DNA from: CAZKHG01 sp964552655
GTDB taxonomy: Bacteria; Bacteroidota; Bacteroidia; Bacteroidales; Tenuifilaceae
Length of the DNA: 64,000 nucleotides
Direction of reading: 5' to 3'
Assembly (NCBI GenBank): GCA_964552655.1
Contig: CAZKHG010000001.1
Span: 139,447-203,446, forward strand
The notes beneath the pieces were generated by a model. The model was not told the DNA's origin. It saw nothing but the letters and a program-made list of their open reading frames with translations, and searched no databases. This document shows positions 1-9,700 of this stretch, one piece after another. How positions within the stretch are numbered: position 1 is the stretch's first letter; every line of letters begins with the position of its first letter. Both the position numbers and the translations under genes were made by a program.

Positions 1-401
1 AGACAGTTCAGATGACTATTCAAAATGGCAAAGTGTTGGAAATAAAAACCGTGGACAATTTGCTTAAAGCGTTAAAAACTCTGGGGATGGATTTACAACC
101 AATCGTCTGCGGTGGAAAAAGAGATCCATGGATCCAGGAGCGGGAACAATGGCATAGTGGCGCTAATTTTTTTGCATTGGGTCCAGGAAAGGTTATTGGA
201 TATGCCCGCAACACCTACACTATGGATGAAATGAACAGGAATGGGTTTGAGATCATCAAAGCAAAAGATATTATTGCAGATAAAATTGATTTCCAAAATT
301 ATAAAAGGTTTGTGATAACCATTGACGGGAATGAACTGCCAAGGGGTGGCGGAGGTGCAAGGTGTATGACTATGCCGGTTAAAAGAAAGCCCCTACAATA
401 A
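1..401 (+). CDS. arcA: Arginine deiminase, C-terminal part (5' truncated by window edge)
   Basis: The reading frame is open from base 3 to the stop at 399-401, so only about the last 130 residues are present. Arginine deiminase hydrolyses arginine to citrulline and ammonia in the cytoplasm. Visible family motifs are CGGKRDPWIQEREQW and SGANFFALGPGKVIGYARN in the catalytic core, and GGGGARCMTMPVKR near the C-terminus, where the Cys is the nucleophile that forms the amidino-enzyme intermediate. No arc operon partner (carbamate kinase, ornithine transcarbamylase, antiporter) follows; the next gene is an unrelated small membrane protein. The ATG at base 12 is internal to the family and is not the real start. 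Confidence 0.9.
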   Translation, partial: TVQMTIQNGKVLEIKTVDNLLKALKTLGMDLQPIVCGGKRDPWIQEREQWHSGANFFALGPGKVIGYARNTYTMDEMNRNGFEIIKAKDIIADKIDFQNYKRFVITIDGNELPRGGGGARCMTMPVKRKPLQ

Positions 402-488
402 ACATCATAGAATATTCGGCTTTTAATCTTTGATCCTGAACAAAAGTTTTGTTTAGCTGTTTAGTGTATAAATAAAACTTAATTTAGT

Positions 489-686
489 ATGAAAAAGAAT
501 GTTGGATCAGTTGATAAGGTTATCCGAATCCTTATCGGTATCGTAATAGCTGTACTGGGAATTGTTTACCAGAGCTGGTGGGGTTTATTGGCAATTCTAC
601 CTCTTGCCACTGCTTTTATGGGATTTTGCGGGTTATACTCCTTAATCGGGGTGAATACCTGCGCAAAAGACAAACAAACCAGCTAG
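489..686 (+). CDS. DUF2892 (YgaP-like) small inner-membrane protein
   Basis: A 65-residue protein with the N-terminal NVGSVDKVIRILIG signature typical of DUF2892, the membrane module also found at the end of the rhodanese YgaP. Two hydrophobic segments (about residues 14-30 and 33-52) make it an integral inner-membrane protein. A Cys-containing loop, FCGLYSLIG...NTC, matches the family. In other bacteria these proteins often sit near sulfur-metabolism genes; here there is no such neighbour, so no specific function is assigned. A bidirectional terminator follows immediately. Confidence 0.85.
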   Translation: MKKNVGSVDKVIRILIGIVIAVLGIVYQSWWGLLAILPLATAFMGFCGLYSLIGVNTCAKDKQTS

Positions 687-704
687 GTTTAATCAGGTAA
701 CCAG

Positions 705-741
705 CAAAAAAACTTCAAAGAATTCTTTGAGGTTTTTTTAT
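705..741. terminator. Bidirectional rho-independent terminator
   Basis: The inverted repeat AAAACTTCAAAG / CTTTGAGGTTTT with an AATT loop is flanked by a run of A on the left and of T on the right. It can therefore end the DUF2892 transcript on the plus strand and the convergent sulfatase transcript on the minus strand, whose stop codon it overlaps. Confidence 0.8.
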
Positions 742-2699
742 TTTATGGTTAACCGGTCATCAATCATCCTGCTATTATACTGCTGAATGATTGCTTTAAC
801 CTTGGCATTCAGTTTTCTTTCAATCTCAGGAAATTTGCCCTGAAGATTTTCTGTTAGCAGGGAATCCCTTTTAAAATTGTATAACCCAACTGATTGGTTT
901 CCATTATAAAGGTAAAGGAAATCACCCATCATCAGCTGGTAGGTTGATGATGTATAGTTGAGCACGAAGGGCTCGGCCGTTTTATCAAAAACATTCCTTC
1001 CAAAGGCAACAAAAGGCTTATCGTAGTCCAGATACCCGAGTATGGATGGCATAATATCAATTTGCTGGGCAAGTTCATTTACACGACCTTTCAAACTCCC
1101 ATCAGGCTTATAGAAAATAAACGGAACTGCAAAAACCCCAATATTGGTTTTAAACTCCGGATAGTACGACTGGTTAGCATGATCGGCGGTAAGAATAAAA
1201 AGTGTGCTGTCGAACCAGGGCATTTTAGAAGCGGTTTCAAAAAATCTGCTCAGGGAATAATCTGTATAGCCAATACATTGATGCATGGGAAGCGTTCCTT
1301 TATTAAATTTCCCCTCATACTTTTCCGGCACTTTAAACGGATGGTGAGAAGATACTGAAAACAAAGCTGCACAAAATGGTTGTTTGAAAGTATTGAGTTT
1401 TTGGGCAAAAAACTGGAAAAACTCCTCATCCCAAACTCCCCACATACCATCAAAATCTTTACTATTGGGGTACTCATTCATACCGTAATAATCATTGAAA
1501 CCTGCTACGTTAGTAAAAGCCTGAAACCCCATTGATCCATTTGGTGCCCCATGGAAAAACGCAGTGTAATAGCCTTTTTCTTTCAGCAGAGATGCTATGC
1601 TGTTTATCTTATTCCCGGAATAGCTGGTTAAAAAGTAAGGTTCAACCATCATCGGAATACTCGAAAGAATGGATGGAAGTGCATCAATTGATTTACGGCC
1701 ATTTGCAAAGGAGTACTGAAAAATCAAACTTCTGGAAATTAAAGAATCTAAAAATGGTGCGTAACCATCATATTTCCCACCCTCTAAATAAGGGTTGTAA
1801 CTTTTAATGTACTCCCTGCCAAAACTTTCCAGAATAAAGATAACCACATTTTGCCTTTTGAATGGTTGCAAATTATTTGGCAGATGTTCTGGGTTGTAAA
1901 CTGCTACTAATTCATCTTCGGTTTTAAAGTAGTCAACCTTTTTTAGCGATTTCTTTTCAAGTGTTCGATAGATTGCAAAGGGTGTATTTAATACAATTGC
2001 TGCTTCCAGGGGTTCGTTAATATACTGACCAGCATTGCTAAGTGTGATAGGACGTGTACTATGCCTGAAACCGCCACGCAAACCACCTACGATTAGTGTT
2101 GTAAAGAACAGGAGCAGTATTGTACCATTTATAAAATAGACCAGGTGATATTTGAATCCTTTTAATGGTTTCAGATGGCTGGGCTTACGGTAAAAGGCTA
2201 CCAGGATAGCAACCATAGCCAACCAGATGATGAAAACGTACCAGTAATCTACAATAAATTTGGGGATCAGGGAACCAAAATTAGTCTCGTGTTTAAACTC
2301 TGAGAAAACCGATGCTGTTGTTCTCCGCATGGTGAACTGGAAGTAAATAAAATCAACCGCATTTGCTGCAAGCGCAATGCTGTTAGTAATTATAAAAAGA
2401 TATTTAAGTACAGCCTGATAAAATTTGTTATACCGGAAAGTAAAGGGTAGCATAAAAAGAATAAAATAAAGAATATTGGTGTAAAGCACTGCCGTTGTGT
2501 CAAACTTAACACCACCTCCCATAATTTTTATAAAGCCGGAAAAAGTAACATTTGGGAAATATTCAGCATTGATCAGGTAAAAAATAATCCTACACACAGA
2601 GAATAAAATCATTACCAGTACGAACCGCCAAAGCAATGTGATATAAAGGTTTTCTTTGAGCTTGATATCGGAGAAATACTCTTTCCAGATCTTTACCAT
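738..2699 (-). CDS. LtaS/OpgB-like membrane-anchored sulfatase-family phosphotransferase
   Basis: A 653-residue protein of the LTA synthase family. Five membrane segments lie at about residues 22-42, 66-86, 97-117, 151-170 and 186-206, followed by a periplasmic alkaline-phosphatase/sulfatase fold. Metal and nucleophile positions can be recognised: ILESFG (Glu291), NGRKS (Ser337 where LtaS has its Thr nucleophile), SSHHP (His452/453) and TADH (Asp506/His507). In Gram-negative bacteria, relatives transfer phosphoglycerol or phosphoethanolamine to glycans or lipids; the substrate here is unknown. ATG start. It lies 34 bases downstream of the BrkB-like gene and is probably cotranscribed with it. 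Confidence 0.85.
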   Translation of the reverse strand: MVKIWKEYFSDIKLKENLYITLLWRFVLVMILFSVCRIIFYLINAEYFPNVTFSGFIKIMGGGVKFDTTAVLYTNILYFILFMLPFTFRYNKFYQAVLKYLFIITNSIALAANAVDFIYFQFTMRRTTASVFSEFKHETNFGSLIPKFIVDYWYVFIIWLAMVAILVAFYRKPSHLKPLKGFKYHLVYFINGTILLLFFTTLIVGGLRGGFRHSTRPITLSNAGQYINEPLEAAIVLNTPFAIYRTLEKKSLKKVDYFKTEDELVAVYNPEHLPNNLQPFKRQNVVIFILESFGREYIKSYNPYLEGGKYDGYAPFLDSLISRSLIFQYSFANGRKSIDALPSILSSIPMMVEPYFLTSYSGNKINSIASLLKEKGYYTAFFHGAPNGSMGFQAFTNVAGFNDYYGMNEYPNSKDFDGMWGVWDEEFFQFFAQKLNTFKQPFCAALFSVSSHHPFKVPEKYEGKFNKGTLPMHQCIGYTDYSLSRFFETASKMPWFDSTLFILTADHANQSYYPEFKTNIGVFAVPFIFYKPDGSLKGRVNELAQQIDIMPSILGYLDYDKPFVAFGRNVFDKTAEPFVLNYTSSTYQLMMGDFLYLYNGNQSVGLYNFKRDSLLTENLQGKFPEIERKLNAKVKAIIQQYNSRMIDDRLTIK

Positions 2700-2733
2700 A
2701 GTACTAAAAAATAATATGTTTTGAATAGACTTT

Positions 2734-4086
2734 TTATATATCCTTCACCAAAATATTTTCCTGTGCTTGATCTATTTTTTTGCAAAAAGAATCATGGATT
2801 GCTATTATTTGTTTCATTTCTGCTATTTCGGGTTGTAAATCGCTTCCCAGGTTATCCAGCTCATTTATAACAAATGATACAGTAAATTTATCAATGTGTT
2901 GAGCGGGCTGGAATGCCGGTGTCATAGGCTCTGATGTATAAGCTTCTGAAAGTATATTGCATTGTACCATGTTGTGAAGCAGTATTTTCATGAGCCTTAC
3001 AGGGATTTTCAGGGTTAATGAGAGCTCCAGGGCGGTAAGCGGTTTTTCCCCGTTTTGAAACCTTTTGATAGTGTGGTACAATATTAGCAAAGAAAGGTTT
3101 CGTTTTGCATTTGTGCTTATTTGTTCTGTCTCAGCCTCGAATTCATACATTTCAACATTTTGGTTTGCAAATGATATTTCTGCCCCAAATAAAACGATCA
3201 GCCAGCTAACCTGCATCCACATGAGGAAAAGCGGAAGTGCGGCAAAGCTGCCATAGATGGCATTATACCTGGAAACACCAACCTGGAACTCAATGTACAA
3301 CCATTGTGTAATGGCAAATGCCGACCCGGCAATTATCCCGGCAATTATCCCGGATTTGTAAGAGACTTTTGTATTAGGCATCACAATATAAACAATGCTA
3401 AAGAGTATCCATAGAAGGAAGTATGGAATTAAATTCAGGATTACCATTAAATACTCATCAATATAACCTATCAGCTCCATCTGCTTGGAAATTGTATCGA
3501 GCTGGGTGGCTAAAAACACGCTGATACTGCTTGATGAAATTAGGAATACAGGCGCAATTAGCATCATGGAAAGGTAGTCGCTGAACATCCGGCTATAGCT
3601 TCTAGGCTTGTCAACCTGCCATATCTCGTTGAATGAATTTTCAATGCTCCTCAGCAGTTTCATAACTGCCCAAAAAAGTAGTATTACCCCAATACCAGCA
3701 ATTAAACCTCCGCCAGTTCGCGCCAAAAGAGAATTAGAAAAGCTTATCACGTTATTCATAACTTCTTCCTGCCCCTTAAAATTCTCCATAATCTGTTGCT
3801 GGAGGTATTTATCGAATCCAAACCCCTTTGCAATTCCAAATGCCATGGCAAAGAGCGGTACAATGGACATAAGGGTGTAATAGGTTAAAGCCGAAGCTTT
3901 GGTGGTAACTTTATTTTCCACAAATCCTCTTAACGCCAAAAGTATTACCCGAAGGTATTTTATAGCAAATTTCAGCCGGGGGGGATAAGCATCCAACCGT
4001 GAGCTCCAAATTTCTTTGGTAAGGAAAACTTGTGCTTTTAAAATAAATGTTACCAGTTTTCCATGTTTCTTCTTTTCCTTTGTCAT
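2734..4086 (-). CDS. YihY/virulence factor BrkB family membrane protein
   Basis: A 450-residue integral membrane protein of the YihY/BrkB family, formerly misnamed RNase BN. Six hydrophobic helices lie between about residues 45 and 310, with the family motif KASALTYYTLMSIVPLFAMA in the first. The last ~130 residues (from about 320) are soluble and resemble the C-terminal winged-helix-like extension seen in Bacteroidetes members (LTALELSLTLKIPVRLMKILL). The function of the family is unsettled; a role in transport or envelope maintenance is only inference. ATG start; probably transcribed with the downstream LtaS-like gene. Confidence 0.85.
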   Translation of the reverse strand: MTKEKKKHGKLVTFILKAQVFLTKEIWSSRLDAYPPRLKFAIKYLRVILLALRGFVENKVTTKASALTYYTLMSIVPLFAMAFGIAKGFGFDKYLQQQIMENFKGQEEVMNNVISFSNSLLARTGGGLIAGIGVILLFWAVMKLLRSIENSFNEIWQVDKPRSYSRMFSDYLSMMLIAPVFLISSSSISVFLATQLDTISKQMELIGYIDEYLMVILNLIPYFLLWILFSIVYIVMPNTKVSYKSGIIAGIIAGSAFAITQWLYIEFQVGVSRYNAIYGSFAALPLFLMWMQVSWLIVLFGAEISFANQNVEMYEFEAETEQISTNAKRNLSLLILYHTIKRFQNGEKPLTALELSLTLKIPVRLMKILLHNMVQCNILSEAYTSEPMTPAFQPAQHIDKFTVSFVINELDNLGSDLQPEIAEMKQIIAIHDSFCKKIDQAQENILVKDI

Positions 4087-4155
4087 GATTGAAAGGGTTT
4101 AAAAACAAGACTAATGTAAGTAAAAAAGAAGATTGAACTATAAAAAGCTGCATAT

Positions 4156-4185
4156 AAAAAATAAAAAGCTGCCGAAGCAGCTTTC
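4156..4185 (-). terminator. Rho-independent terminator of ahcY
   Basis: On the minus strand, AAAGCTGC / GCAGCTTT forms an 8-bp stem closed by a TTCG tetraloop and followed by TTTATTTTTTAT. It starts 6 bases after the ahcY stop codon. The UUCG-class loop and the T tract make this a strong call. Confidence 0.9.
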
Positions 4186-4190
4186 AAATT

Positions 4191-5609
4191 CTAGTATCTG
4201 TAGTGATCAGGTTTATAGGGTCCATCTGGGTTAACCCCAATATAATCGGCTTGTTTCTTGGTAAGCCTGGTAAGTTTTACGCCAAGCTGTTCCAAATGCA
4301 AACGGGCAACCTCCTCATCCAGGTGCTTTGGCAGGCGATAAACATCAACCTCAAGTTTTTTGGTCCAAAGCTCAATCTGAGCCAGTGTTTGGTTTGTAAA
4401 GCTGTTGCTCATCACAAAACTTGGGTGCCCGGTTGCACAGCCCAGGTTTACCAACCTTCCTTCGGCTAAAAGGAATATTGATTTCCCATCGGGGAAAAAA
4501 TACTGATCAACCTGAGGTTTTACGGTTACTTTCTTAACATCAGGAGCATTGTTTAAGCGATCCACCTGGATTTCATTATCGAAATGGCCAATGTTGCAAA
4601 CAATAGTCTGATCTTTCATCGCCTGCATGTGCTCTAAGGTGATGATGTCACAGTTACCTGTTGTTGTAACGTAAATATTGCCCTCGTCAAGTGTATCTTC
4701 GATAGTTTTTATTTCAAAACCTTCCATGGCAGCTTGGAGTGCACAAATTGGATCAATCTCGGTGATAATAACCCTTGCACCGTAAGAGCGCATACTCCGG
4801 GCGCATCCTTTTCCAACATCCCCATAACCGCATACAACAACTACTTTACCGGCAATCATAACATCGGTAGCACGCTTGATACCATCTGCTAACGATTCGC
4901 GGCAACCATAAAGGTTATCGAACTTACTTTTAGTAACGGAATCGTTTACATTGATAGCAGGTACCAATAGTTCACCTTTTTCTTTCATTTGGTAAAGGCG
5001 ATGCACCCCAGTTGTGGTCTCTTCTGATACCCCTTTCCATTCCTTTACAAGGCTATGCCATTTGCCCGGATCCTCTTTTAAAATCTGTTTAACAAGATTT
5101 AGAATTACGCTCTCTTCGTGCGATTCAGGAGTTTTATCTAGTACTTTTGGATCCTTCTCGGCTTTAAAGCCAAGGTGAACAAGCAGGGTTGCATCACCAC
5201 CGTCATCAACAATTAAAGTTGGACCTTTGCCATTTGGGAAAGTGAGCGCCTGAGCAGTGCACCACCAGTACTCCTCTAGGGTTTCGCCCTTCCATGCAAA
5301 TACCGGGATACCTGCTTTTGCAATTGCAGCCGCAGCGTGATCTTGGGTTGAAAAAATATTGCAGCTGGCCCAACGAACATCTGCACCAAGGGCAGCGAGA
5401 GTTTCAATGAGTACAGCTGTTTGAATAGTCATGTGTAATGAACCTGTAATCCGGGCACCTTTTAAAGGTTTCGATTCAGCGTACCTTTTCCGAATTGCCA
5501 TTAAACCGGGCATCTCCTTCTCAGCTATGCTAATCTCCATACGTCCCCATTCGGCAAGGGTGATATCCTTAACCTTGTAGGGTAATTTTTCTACAAGAAC
5601 CTGTTCCAT
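4191..5609 (-). CDS. ahcY: Adenosylhomocysteinase (S-adenosylhomocysteine hydrolase)
   Basis: A 472-residue cytoplasmic NAD-dependent enzyme that splits S-adenosylhomocysteine into adenosine and homocysteine, relieving product inhibition of methyltransferases. The NAD-binding stretch VVVCGYGDVGKGCA is intact, as are the substrate-side motifs SLHMTIQTAVLIE, FSTQDHAAAAIA and NVNDSVTKSKFDN, and the C-terminus ends in the conserved PDHYRY. The length includes the roughly 40-residue insertion common in bacterial enzymes. ATG start. It lies 18 bases downstream of ribF, so the two are probably one transcript, ended by the hairpin just after ahcY. Confidence 0.97.
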   Translation of the reverse strand: MEQVLVEKLPYKVKDITLAEWGRMEISIAEKEMPGLMAIRKRYAESKPLKGARITGSLHMTIQTAVLIETLAALGADVRWASCNIFSTQDHAAAAIAKAGIPVFAWKGETLEEYWWCTAQALTFPNGKGPTLIVDDGGDATLLVHLGFKAEKDPKVLDKTPESHEESVILNLVKQILKEDPGKWHSLVKEWKGVSEETTTGVHRLYQMKEKGELLVPAINVNDSVTKSKFDNLYGCRESLADGIKRATDVMIAGKVVVVCGYGDVGKGCARSMRSYGARVIITEIDPICALQAAMEGFEIKTIEDTLDEGNIYVTTTGNCDIITLEHMQAMKDQTIVCNIGHFDNEIQVDRLNNAPDVKKVTVKPQVDQYFFPDGKSIFLLAEGRLVNLGCATGHPSFVMSNSFTNQTLAQIELWTKKLEVDVYRLPKHLDEEVARLHLEQLGVKLTRLTKKQADYIGVNPDGPYKPDHYRY

Positions 5610-5626
5610 ATTATTATTTAAAATGA

Positions 5627-6613
5627 TTAATTCGATTTTTTTGAGCCCGGCAAAGTTAAGAAATACTTTTCGAAATCGTTTAAGTTTAACCGGCTAAGTG
5701 AGGTAAGGGCATCAACTTTATCGAGCTCAAGCTGGTTTTTAAGATGTTCTAAATCAGGGAATTTCTTTTCATCCCTGATTCTATGGATAAATGCAACCTC
5801 AATCTTTTGATGATAAATATCCAAATCAAAATTAAAAATATGAACCTCAACGGTTTGCTGCTTATTATTGTTAACCGTAGGTTTAAAACCTATATTGAGC
5901 ATACCCTGCTCAACTTTTCCGTTAATCATCAGTACAACAGCATATACACCCTGTGCAGGGATAAGTTTCAAGGGGTCGTTTGGTCGTATGTTGGCAGTAG
6001 GAAACCCAATCTGACGGCCAATTTGTTTCCCTTGTTCAATAGTCCCGGTAAACAAATAAGGGTAACCTAGCATTACGTTTGCTCTTTGCAAATCACCTTC
6101 AGATAGCGCCTCGCGGATTTTAGTCGAGCTGATATCTACATCATTATTATCAACTATATCCAAAACATCCAGGGTAAAATCATATTTTAGACTTAGATCT
6201 TTGAGCAGGTTAATATCACCCTGAGCATTTTTGCCAAACCTATGATCACTCCCAACTACAAAATGCTTAACCCTATAAGAGTTTACAACAAATGAAATGT
6301 ATTCTTCAGGTGCCATTGTGGCTAATGAAGGTTTAAATTCCTGAAGGATAAAGTAGTCAAACCCCAGGTTTGATAAAATTTTGGTTTTTTCATTTAGCGT
6401 TGTGAGAAAACGGAGTTTATGGGGATCCTTGTTCAGCACCAATCGTGGATGAGGCCAAAAGGTGAGAATGGCTGAGTTCAGGTTATGTTTTCGGGATTGC
6501 TCAAGAACCTTATTTATCAACGATTTATGTCCCAGATGAACCCCATCGAAGAATCCGGTGGTTAATGCAATCCCTTTATGGCCTATCTGCTCAGGTTTTT
6601 GGACAATTATCAT
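5627..6613 (-). CDS. ribF: Bifunctional riboflavin kinase / FMN adenylyltransferase
   Basis: A 328-residue enzyme that phosphorylates riboflavin to FMN and adenylates FMN to FAD. The N-terminal adenylyltransferase domain carries FFDGVHLGH (the HxGH nucleotidylyl motif) and SSTKIREAL. The C-terminal flavokinase domain begins near residue 185 with GRQIGFPTANI, the classical kinase motif. I place the start at the ATG at 6613; an upstream in-frame TTG at 6631 would add only six unconserved residues. ahcY follows after 17 bases. Confidence 0.93.
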   Translation of the reverse strand: MIIVQKPEQIGHKGIALTTGFFDGVHLGHKSLINKVLEQSRKHNLNSAILTFWPHPRLVLNKDPHKLRFLTTLNEKTKILSNLGFDYFILQEFKPSLATMAPEEYISFVVNSYRVKHFVVGSDHRFGKNAQGDINLLKDLSLKYDFTLDVLDIVDNNDVDISSTKIREALSEGDLQRANVMLGYPYLFTGTIEQGKQIGRQIGFPTANIRPNDPLKLIPAQGVYAVVLMINGKVEQGMLNIGFKPTVNNNKQQTVEVHIFNFDLDIYHQKIEVAFIHRIRDEKKFPDLEHLKNQLELDKVDALTSLSRLNLNDFEKYFLTLPGSKKSN

Positions 6614-6793
6614 TCTTATGACATTTCTCAAAAGCCATCAAATATGCAAAAATCAGTTGATTAAAAAAAGAGGGAATAAAAGATTATTGATGGTTTGGTA
6701 CCCATTTACTGATAAATTGATCAAAAACAAACACAAACGTTGATAAAACGCTTATCGGGTTCGGTTTATAAGTGATCTGCTTAATATGAAATA

Positions 6794-9700
6794 TTAGACC
6801 CATCTGACCATAGGGAAGTCCATCCTATGGGGTAAATCTATATTTTTAGCAAATATTCTGATACCTGAATCGAAAGCACCTGGCTCAACAGGCACCATAG
6901 AAAGTTTAAAGGTTGCCCTGGTACCCTCCACTGAATCCAACGTAAATTCCTGAATACGTTTTATCTTAACCTCATTGCTCTCAACCAGATCGGCAATAAC
7001 CATCTCAACCCCAATGTCATCGGGTTGCAACTCACCTAAATCCACTACTACTTCTGATGTATATTCTTTCCCCAGGACAATGGCTTCCATTGAGGTATTA
7101 AACTGTCTGACAGTGATCAGCTCCATTGTTTCCCATTCACGGGAAACCCTTCTTTTCCAGTTGGCAATCTTTTTGGCCAGCTCAAAATCATCGGATTTCA
7201 TCTTCGCAGAGCGATCGTAAAGTTTATGATAAAACCGATCCTCGTAATCCCTGATCATTCGGGTGGTGGTGAAATTGGAGGCAACCTGAGAGATGGATTT
7301 TTTGATGAACGATATCCAATTATCGGGTATGTCCTCTGAGCTACGCTGATAGAAAGCAGGAATTATTTCGTTTTCCATTATGGTAAAGATCATCTCGGCA
7401 TCAAGCTCATCCTGGTATTCTGGTTGCTGGTAGGAGTTGTCCTGTTGAATTGCCCATCCGGCGTTTTCCCTGTAGCCTTCAACCCACCAGCCATCGAGAA
7501 CACTAAAATGCAGGACACCGTTCATTACGGCCTTCTGACCACTTGTGCCTGATGCTTCAAGTGGACGGGTTGGTGTATTTAGCCATACATCAACGCCTTG
7601 AATCATCTTTTTAGCCAGCTCAATATCATAATTCTGCATAAAAATAATCCGTCCTACAAACTGGGGAAGCTTTGATACCTCTATGATTCGTTTTATCAGG
7701 TCCTGGCCAGCTTTGTCATTTGGGTGTGCCTTACCTGCAAAAACGAATTGAACTGGCATTTCCGGGTTGTTTACCAGTTTGTCCAACCTGTCTAAATCCT
7801 TGAGAAGCAGATAAGCTCTTTTATAAGTGGCGAACCTCCGGGCAAAGCCAATTGTCAGGGTGTGGTCGTTAAATCTTTCCTGAATTTCAACCAGATGCCT
7901 GGGGCTTTCATATTTAATAATTTCAGGGTTGCTGAGGCGTTTACGAATGAAGTCCACCATCAATTTTCGTTGGTGATTCCTGAGTGCCCATATTTTGGAA
8001 TCGGGGATATTGACCACCTGATCCCAGGCCGGTTTGGGGTAATTCCCATCGCCACCCTCAAGTTCTAATTCAAGGAGCGATCTCCACTCGTGCGCTGTCC
8101 ATGTTGGGTAATGAACTCCATTGGTAACATAGCTTACATGTAACTCTGAAGGGAAATAGCCAGGCCAAAGGCCTGCAAACATCTTACGGCTTACCTCACC
8201 ATGCAGCCAGCTAACGCCGTTAACTTCCTGTGAAAGATTGGCAGCCAGGTGGCTCATTGAGAATTTCTCTGTGGTATTCCCTGGAATCATTCGGCCAAGA
8301 TCCATGAATTGCTCCCAGGTGATTTTTAGCCTATCAGGATAATGCGACATATATGCACGTACCATGTCCTCGGGGAATGCATCATGCCCGGCAGGAACAG
8401 GAGTGTGGGTTGTAAACAGACTTGATGATCTGATAACCTCCAGGGATTCGGAAAATGAAAGTTTTTCGTTATGAATGTATTCACGCAACCTTTCCAGACC
8501 GATGAAAGCGGCATGTCCCTCGTTTAAATGGTATAAATCGGGATCTATTCCAACAGCACTTAAAGCGCGAACGCCACCAATACCAAGTATCATCTCCTGC
8601 TTAAACCTGTTTTCTAAATCGCCACCGTATAAATGGTGGGTTATGGTTCGGTCTTCAGCATTGTTTTCCTCAAAATCGGTATCAAGCAGAAAAAGGTCTG
8701 TACGGCCAACCTCAACTCGCCAAATTCGGGCATGTAATACTCTGCCCGGCATGGCAATGCTGACAGTTTTCCACTTTCCATTTTCATCACGAACCGGGGA
8801 TGCGGGGGTTTGAGAAAAGTTTTGCTGATCGTATGATGCCAACTGCTGGCCAGTAGCAGATAAATTCTGAGTGAAATACCCATACCGGTAAAGTAGCCCT
8901 ACACCAACAATATCAACATTTCTATCGGATGCTTCTTTTAAATAGTCGCCAGCCAGAACCCCCAAACCGCCAGAGTATAACTTTAAGGAGTTATGAAGCC
9001 CATACTCCATACTAAAGTATGCAATTTTCGGTCCTTTCCGGTCGTACTTGTGCATCATGTAGCTGGTAAACTGTAAGTAGATTGAATGGAGTTTTTCCAC
9101 AAAATCTTTATCCTTCTCCAGCTCAAGATACCGGTTAAACGAAATTCTATCCAGGAAAAGGATAGGGTTTTGCTCACAGGTGATCCAGAGTTCAGGATCA
9201 ATGGTTTCAAACAGCTCAACTACATCAGGGTTCCATGACCACCATAGGTTGCGGGAAATTTCATCGAGTGCAGCCAGTTTTTCCGGGATATTCTTCTGAA
9301 CCAACAACCTGATCCAATTGGGTTGATTCAACCTGTATTTACGTTCAATGGAGGGAAGTTGTTCAGTTCTATCTTTCTCCATGAACTGATGAGTTCGGCT
9401 CTCAACCTTATTTAGCGCAATGTTGTATGATTTGTAGTACAGATCAATCAGCTTATTCCATAAAGCAATTTTTGATACGCTTGCAGCATTTTCATTTGCC
9501 TTGTTTTTGTCATCGTTGTTTATAGAAGCAAACCAGTTAATTGTAGAGGCAATCTGGTCGATCACTTCCGAGTCGTTATCATCAGTCCGGGAGATAACTT
9601 TAATCCCATCATGAGGTTCGGGAAAATGGGTATTGACCCAATGCCCGAAACCCGCAAGGGTTGTGGTAATGGAAGGGACATGAAACGCCAAACTTTCCAG

